DNA of 64,000 bases from NCBI GenBank assembly GCA_027486725.1, contig JAIXOP010000013.1, positions 52,977 through 116,976 on the forward strand, in the 5' to 3' direction. This document shows, one piece after another, positions 60,571-64,000 of the stretch (within the stretch, counting starts at the first letter, position 1; each line of letters opens with the position of its first letter). The stretch is from Burkholderiales bacterium. GTDB taxonomy: Bacteria > Pseudomonadota > Gammaproteobacteria > Burkholderiales > Burkholderiaceae_A. Under the pieces are notes generated by a model that ran no database searches, was not told where the DNA came from, and worked only from the letters and a program-made list of their open reading frames with translations. A program made the translations under genes and the position numbers.

Positions 60571-60611
60571 GACGTGGGGCTGAGGGGTTTTTGCACAGCC
60601 ACTTGCGCTTC

Positions 60612-60647
60612 TCGGCACTGTGCCGAACGGGTCGAGTGATGTCACTC
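60612..60647. repeat. Two adjacent perfect palindromes in the phd-ssrA gap
   Basis: TCGGCAC-T-GTGCCGA (60612-60626) and GAGTGA-TG-TCACTC (60634-60647). Neither is followed by a T-run. They may be protein-binding sites or a relic of mobile DNA; role unknown. Confidence 0.7.
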
Positions 60648-60707
60648 CACCAGATGGCCTACGCGCTCCACACTGCGCTGCCTGCTCAGCTCTTGGGCAA
60701 CTAACCC

Positions 60708-60736
60708 TTGGCTTTGCCGGCGATTCGGCGTAGTCT
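60708..60736 (+). promoter_or_regulatory. Probable ssrA promoter
   Basis: TTGGCT (60708-60713), a 17-bp spacer and TAGTCT (60731-60736), 11 bases before the mature tmRNA 5' end, leaving a short leader for RNase P processing. Confidence 0.55.
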
Positions 60737-60747
60737 TACACCCTCTT

Positions 60748-61109
60748 GGGGCCGACCTGGTTTCGACGTGGGTCAAGAAGGGGCACAGGGCATGCCGAGG
60801 ACCGATACCCTCGTAAATCCATTCGGAAATCAATAAACGCCAACGACGAGCGTTTCGCACTCGCTGCTTAACCCAGCGGGCGCTGCACTGGTTCTCTAGC
60901 GGGCCAGGCGGGGTAACCCGCAGCAGTGTCATCTCACGCTAGATCGTCGTTGCAGAAGCCGTGGCTGCAACGCCTAAAACCAGCGGATCGCTGTTGGCCG
61001 GCCTGTTTGTTGGCTAAGCCTGCGGTTAAATCCAAATAAACAAACTACGCATGTAGAACTGGTCTTGGAAGTCTTGCGGACGCGGGTTCGATTCCCGCCG
61101 GCTCCACCA
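60748..61109 (+). ncRNA. ssrA: Transfer-messenger RNA (tmRNA)
   Basis: 362 nt, one-piece. The 5' end GGGGCCGACC pairs with the 3' acceptor CGGCTCC followed by the encoded CCA (to 61109), and the T-arm GGGTTCGATTCCCGCC is intact. The tag frame runs 60839-60871, reading ANDERFALAA then TAA, with GCC as the resume codon; the degradation signal ALAA is present. tmRNA rescues stalled ribosomes with SmpB. The 3' end is a common integration site for islands; here accessory genes follow directly. Confidence 0.97.
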
Positions 61110-61113
61110 TTAC

Positions 61114-61145
61114 AAAGGGCTCAGACCTGGTTCCGAGCCCTTTTT
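61114..61145 (+). terminator. Intrinsic terminator of ssrA
   Basis: AAAGGGCTC (61114-61122) and GAGCCCTTT (61135-61143) form a 9-bp stem with a 12-base loop, ending in a T-run (61141-61145). Confidence 0.85.
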
Positions 61146-61234
61146 GTTTGCCTGAAACCCCAGTGTTGGCGCGGGTCTAGCCCGCCCGGGCTGCGGATTT
61201 GGCGCCCCCAGAAGCGCCAGAAAACCGGCCCAAC

Positions 61235-61254
61235 AGACGAGACTTCGTCTCTTT
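61235..61254. terminator. Hairpin with trailing T-rich stretch in the ssrA-PIN gap
   Basis: AGACGA-GACT-TCGTCT (61235-61250) followed by CTTTT; possible terminator on the plus strand. A weaker stem GGCGC/GCGCC lies nearby (61201-61218). The rest of the 61146-61335 gap shows nothing recognisable. Confidence 0.35.
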
Positions 61255-61335
61255 TCTCTGTTGACTTGCTGATAGCAGCAGCCCCGAGCACGCAGTTATA
61301 CCGATTCCGGGACTAGGGTTTGAAAACAACTCGGC

Positions 61336-62037
61336 TTACCAATCTGGCAACCACTGAGGGAACCGGCCCCTAAGGTCGGCCTTGGACGAGTGAGCTAAAT
61401 CCACCACTTCAGGATACAGGTCAGAGGAATACGACAGCCCCAAATACGCAGCAGTCTCCTTGAGGTGGTTTTTCATTGCAGTTGATAAAGACACACTTTT
61501 TGCTCTAACTAAAACATCTGCCAGGCGCCGATCTCCAGTAACTATCGTGAAGTTATCCCTGCCGTGAAGACACGCAAGCCAAATACCCATCGCAGCAATC
61601 AACATGTCGTAGGTACTGGCAGGGTTACTATTTTTTTTCGATTGACCCCTGTCACGAGTAATTTTGTACGCATTGTTGATGGGTGAGATTAAATCGACGC
61701 AGAGGACGTGATACCTATCGAGCTCAACCTGATTGAGGCGTGAGGAATTGTGGATCGCCGCTCTGAAGCTCTGCCGAACCTTTGAAAATTCTTTGGGCGT
61801 AAGCGTATTCACCTTCTTTACGTGGGCATTCCATGTCCGACCCCAGCGATACTTCTCAAAAACTGAAAAAACCTCAGCTATGCAAAAGTTAGATATTAAA
61901 AATCGAACTTTAATTTCGGAGGACTGGCCCTCCATTAACTTCGACGCTCGCGCTACGAGAGTTTTATTTCTTGTAGTTTTCGGTGAGAAATAAGCCGCAA
62001 CCACATTGGCGTCGAGTAGAACGTAGTGAAATCTCAC
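61336..62037 (-). CDS. PIN-domain ribonuclease-like protein
   Basis: 233 residues, GTG start at 62037 preceded by a GGGGG-rich Shine-Dalgarno. PIN-fold acidic residues are visible: Asp9 (YVLLDANVVAAYF), Glu55 (FCIAEVFSVF), Asp144 (STYDMLIAAMGIW) and Asp169 (TIVTGDRRLADVL). It is longer than VapC toxins (about 130), with no adjacent antitoxin, so it may be a stand-alone RNase or a defence/toxin protein of another kind. Codon use and base composition are AT-richer than neighbours, indicating transfer. It lies immediately beyond the tmRNA. Confidence 0.72.
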   Translation of the reverse strand: MRFHYVLLDANVVAAYFSPKTTRNKTLVARASKLMEGQSSEIKVRFLISNFCIAEVFSVFEKYRWGRTWNAHVKKVNTLTPKEFSKVRQSFRAAIHNSSRLNQVELDRYHVLCVDLISPINNAYKITRDRGQSKKNSNPASTYDMLIAAMGIWLACLHGRDNFTIVTGDRRLADVLVRAKSVSLSTAMKNHLKETAAYLGLSYSSDLYPEVVDLAHSSKADLRGRFPQWLPDW

Positions 62038-62235
62038 TTTTCACCCCCTGACAATTTAAACCCTGCGAAAGATTGATGATTTAACCTAATAATCCAGGAA
62101 TTCTCTAGATAAATTACTCCTTTTAAAAAATAAATTTTGTATCGAGACTCAAACCCTGAAGACTTCCAATCGCTGCTCACCCCACCCTAGAGGCAGGCGG
62201 TTTCGTGTGAACCACAAAATACTGAGCCCCTCAGG
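62038..62235. other. AT-rich intergenic segment in the accessory region
   Basis: 198 bp with A/T runs (62131-62145 region) markedly poorer in GC than the chromosome to the left. It contains no gene or RNA that can be recognised; it should carry the PIN gene promoter, and the terminator of the next gene lies at its right end. Confidence 0.6.
62216..62234 (-). terminator. Short terminator hairpin after the recombinase-associated gene
   Basis: CTGAG-GGG-CTCAG on the minus strand (62222-62234) followed by TATTTT (62216-62221), directly after the stop codon at 62236. Confidence 0.45.
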
Positions 62236-62607
62236 TTATTCCCCCTTCAAGATCTTCTGAATCAAATCGGGAGCAAGTATGGTCAAACGCAGGAGTTCGT
62301 TAACCGTGGATGGATGCAGCCCCTCCCTGCGCGATATCTCACTGCCGCTTTCTACCCTTCCCTCATCCAAGAGCCATTGCCAATAAAAGGCCCGGCTCAA
62401 CGCAGTGAGGAGTGGCATTTCGAACTGGGGTTTCTCTTGCGGTCCGATGCCGTCAGCCGGCAACGCCGGATTTGGCTCAATCACATTCTTGATTCCCTTG
62501 CGCCGGTGGCGGATCGGAATAACCGTCCTCACTACTGGTCGCTCGCCCTCAGCTGAGGGCTCTATGTTGATTGTCTGAATCTCCCCGACAACCTTGATCA
62601 TATCCAT
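62236..62607 (-). CDS. Recombinase-associated small helix-turn-helix protein
   Basis: 123 residues. The basic N-terminal half ([20 protein letters not shown]) and the C-terminal helix-turn-helix ([35 protein letters not shown]) match the small proteins that accompany large serine recombinases in mobile elements; the C-terminal pattern LLRLTxLAPDxxxxIL is typical. Function unknown, probably DNA binding. It overlaps the recombinase fragment stop by 10 bases, the usual arrangement in such modules. Confidence 0.7.
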   Translation of the reverse strand: MDMIKVVGEIQTINIEPSAEGERPVVRTVIPIRHRRKGIKNVIEPNPALPADGIGPQEKPQFEMPLLTALSRAFYWQWLLDEGRVESGSEISRREGLHPSTVNELLRLTILAPDLIQKILKGE

Positions 62608-63046
62608 CCGGCCCCGGTTTCCCGCCGCACGAGCTCAGGTAGAATTCCATTCGGTCGGAGCTGATTAAGCGACACGTTCCAATCAATCCACTTCCAGGTA
62701 ATTTCCAATTCCTGATCTGACAGGACAACGCGCTCGATCAAAGTCTCGATGATCTTTCGCTGCTCTTGTGGGTAGAGCTCATTCCAAATTGCCGCCATGT
62801 TTTGCATCGCCTGGTAAACCGTTAGCTCGCTGATATCCGGGCGCACCTTCTCCACCTCCAGGATGGCGCTCTCAAGAATTGAGGGTGACTTCAGAACCCC
62901 ATAAACCTGATCAAGCACCAGGCGATCAACCTCCTTCATAGCAAACATCATGGATCGTCGGGTTGGCTGGGCCTTGCCTCCGTAACCCAGCAATCGGTAA
63001 TAGCGAAACTTTTGCCCTGTCTTGCCTCGGAACCATGTTGCCAACA
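62598..63046 (-). pseudogene. Serine recombinase, C-terminal fragment interrupted by an IS
   Basis: About 149 residues in frame, beginning where the IS sequence ends. The segment [12 protein letters not shown] resembles the zinc-ribbon region after the recombinase domain, and [43 protein letters not shown] are the conserved C-terminal region of large serine recombinases. The catalytic serine domain and recombinase core are missing. The frame is joined by chance to the transposase remnant, giving one 339-codon chimeric ORF (62598-63617) that should not be annotated as a protein. Confidence 0.7.
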
Positions 63047-63060
63047 TGTAATCACCCCCG

Positions 63061-63944
63061 TCAAGTAGACATGTTGCTTGCGGACAAATTTGCTTGTTTG
63101 GGGTTTTGCCAGTTGTGGACGGGTGGCAAGTTCCCGTTGGCCGCGTGGGGCCGGTGTCTTCGTTGTAATCCTTGATCCAGTCTTCGGTGACGCCTCGCAC
63201 CTCCTCAAGGCCTGAGAAGAGGTAGGCATCCAAGACCTCGTGTCGATATGTGCGGTTGAACCGCTCGATGAAGGCGTTTTGGCTCGGCTTGCCGGGCTGG
63301 ATGTATCGGAGTTCGATGTGATTGTCTTCGCACCATTGGGCAAGCACTGCCGACCGCAGCTCGGGGCCGTTGTCTAGCCTCAGGGCTTGCGGCAGGCCGT
63401 AGACCTCGCCGAGCTGCTCCAGAGTGCGAACTACCCCGGCCGCGGGTAGGCTTGTGTCGATCTCGATGGCCAAGACCTCTCGGTTGTAGTCATCGATCAC
63501 GTTGAGTGTCCTGAAGGGCTTGCCGTAGTAGAGCGTGTCGTGCATGAAGTCGAGCGCCCAGACGACGTTCTTGGTGTCGGGCGCCACCAGCGGGATGCGA
63601 GGCCCTGGGTTGCCCATTAGGCAGCCGTCTCTTTGTGCGGCGGGGAAGGTTTAGGCCCATGTCCTTGTACACACGCCAGACGCGCTTATGGCTCCAGGCA
63701 TACCCGTGGTTCCTCATCCAGTAGTAGCAGAGCTCAAAGCCAGAAACCCAAAACCCCGGCCATGCTTGGCAATGATCTGGTTCAACACATCGACCACGGG
63801 CGCATCGCGCTCGGCCTTGTCGGCAGGCTTTCGATAAAAGCTCGCCCTGGCAAGCCCAACGCACCTACAAGCCCTCTGAAGCGTCAATCCTTCCTCGCCA
63901 ACCAGATACTCCACCGCTTCTCTCTTACCGGCTGGCGTCAGAGC
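63061..63944 (-). pseudogene. IS3-family transposase OrfB, frameshifted
   Basis: DDE integrase homology in three frames: KALTPAGKREAVEYLVGEEGLTLQRACRCVGLARASFYRKP, then (shift near 63740) [36 protein letters not shown], then (shift near 63620) the catalytic core with [21 protein letters not shown] and [13 protein letters not shown] two-base AC duplication near 63160 breaks DYNED-RPH, after which the original C-terminus NGNLPP...NMST ends at 63061. At least three disabling shifts, so no functional transposase from this copy. Confidence 0.85.
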
Positions 63945-64000
63945 TTTTTTGCAATCAGCCCCATCATCGCCTTGTTCTCAAGGGTGAGGTCGGCCACGAT
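63938..64000 (-). CDS. IS3-family OrfA, last 20 codons (partial)
   Basis: The frame entering from the right edge reads IVADLTLENKAMMGLIAKKL and stops at 63938, the usual OrfA C-terminus. The rest lies outside the window. Confidence 0.75.
   Translation of the reverse strand: MVADLTLENKAMMGLIAKKL
63944..63950 (-). other. A6G programmed -1 frameshift site of the IS3 element
   Basis: AAAAAAG on the minus strand (codons GCA AAA AAG in the orfA frame) just before the orfA stop. Slipping back one base enters the orfB frame (KALTPAGK), the standard way IS3 elements make OrfAB. Confidence 0.8.

Larger units (their letters stand above)
63047..64000 (-). mobile_element. IS3-family insertion sequence (partial, decayed), continues beyond window
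   Basis: The right boundary in this orientation is inferred at 63047, where TGTAATCACCCCC resembles an IS3-type TG-starting terminal repeat, just after the original transposase stop (63061). orfB remnants, an A6G slippery site and the end of orfA are present; the other terminal repeat and target duplication lie outside the window. Confidence 0.65.

Noticed and set aside
60642..60932. A 96-codon minus ORF overlapping the tmRNA
   Set aside because: It lies on the opposite strand of ssrA and its promoter; no protein features.
62236..62607. Antitoxin for the PIN protein
   Set aside because: Its C-terminal pattern and its overlap with the recombinase fragment fit recombinase-associated proteins better, and a 198-bp gap with a terminator hairpin separates it from the PIN gene.

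Overview
The window is GC-rich chromosomal DNA from a betaproteobacterium, most likely order Burkholderiales. The evidence is the tmRNA at 60748-61109, whose tag reads ANDERFALAA (the betaproteobacterial type), the gene order gyrA...serC-pheA-hisC-tyrA-aroA/cmk-rpsA-ihfB-lapB, and other group-typical genes such as a BPSS1780-like membrane protein. Almost every gene is densely packed, with ATGA or GTGA overlaps.

Left part (1-26.6 kb), mostly plus strand: pepA (cut by the left edge), holC, valS; then tusA-like and alaS on the minus strand; tctB-tctA tripartite tricarboxylate transporter genes, a beta-hydroxyacid dehydrogenase, thrB, a BPSS1780-like membrane protein; uvrD on minus; leuS-lptE-holA-proA, hemJ-like; a single long ORF joining an RlmL-type rRNA methyltransferase to a YggS/PLPBP protein; rpsT (minus), murJ-proC.

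Middle part (26.6-40.9 kb), minus strand: a long, nearly gap-free array read as gyrA, AEC permease, serC, pheA, hisC, tyrA, aroA-cmk fusion, rpsA, ihfB, a short lapB, comEA, ubiA. It combines aromatic, serine and histidine biosynthesis with ribosome and DNA-topology genes. The serC/pheA junction consists of three 14-bp copies of a Shine-Dalgarno/start/stop cassette.

Right-middle part (41-60.5 kb), more variable: a catalase-related exported protein lacking the usual distal His, a Tat-type PhoD phosphatase, a ParA/MinD-like ATPase facing an unknown coiled-coil protein, malate synthase G, a FadH-like reductase with a PsrA-like operator, a DUF962 protein, a lipoprotein penicillin-acylase homologue, an RND efflux pair whose operon begins with a ParD/RelE toxin-antitoxin pair, an Old Yellow Enzyme, and an orphan Phd antitoxin with a clear palindromic operator.

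Right end (60.7-64 kb): ssrA (tmRNA) with promoter and terminator, followed by an AT-richer accessory segment with a PIN-domain protein, a recombinase-associated small protein, the C-terminal remnant of a serine recombinase, and a decayed IS3-family element that runs off the window. tmRNA genes are frequent island integration sites, so this is best read as the start of a genomic island.

Recurring theme: short tandem duplications of 11-24 bp, often in three copies, at gene ends and in linkers (valS end, rlmL-yggS linker, serC/pheA junction, gyrA upstream region, parA tail).
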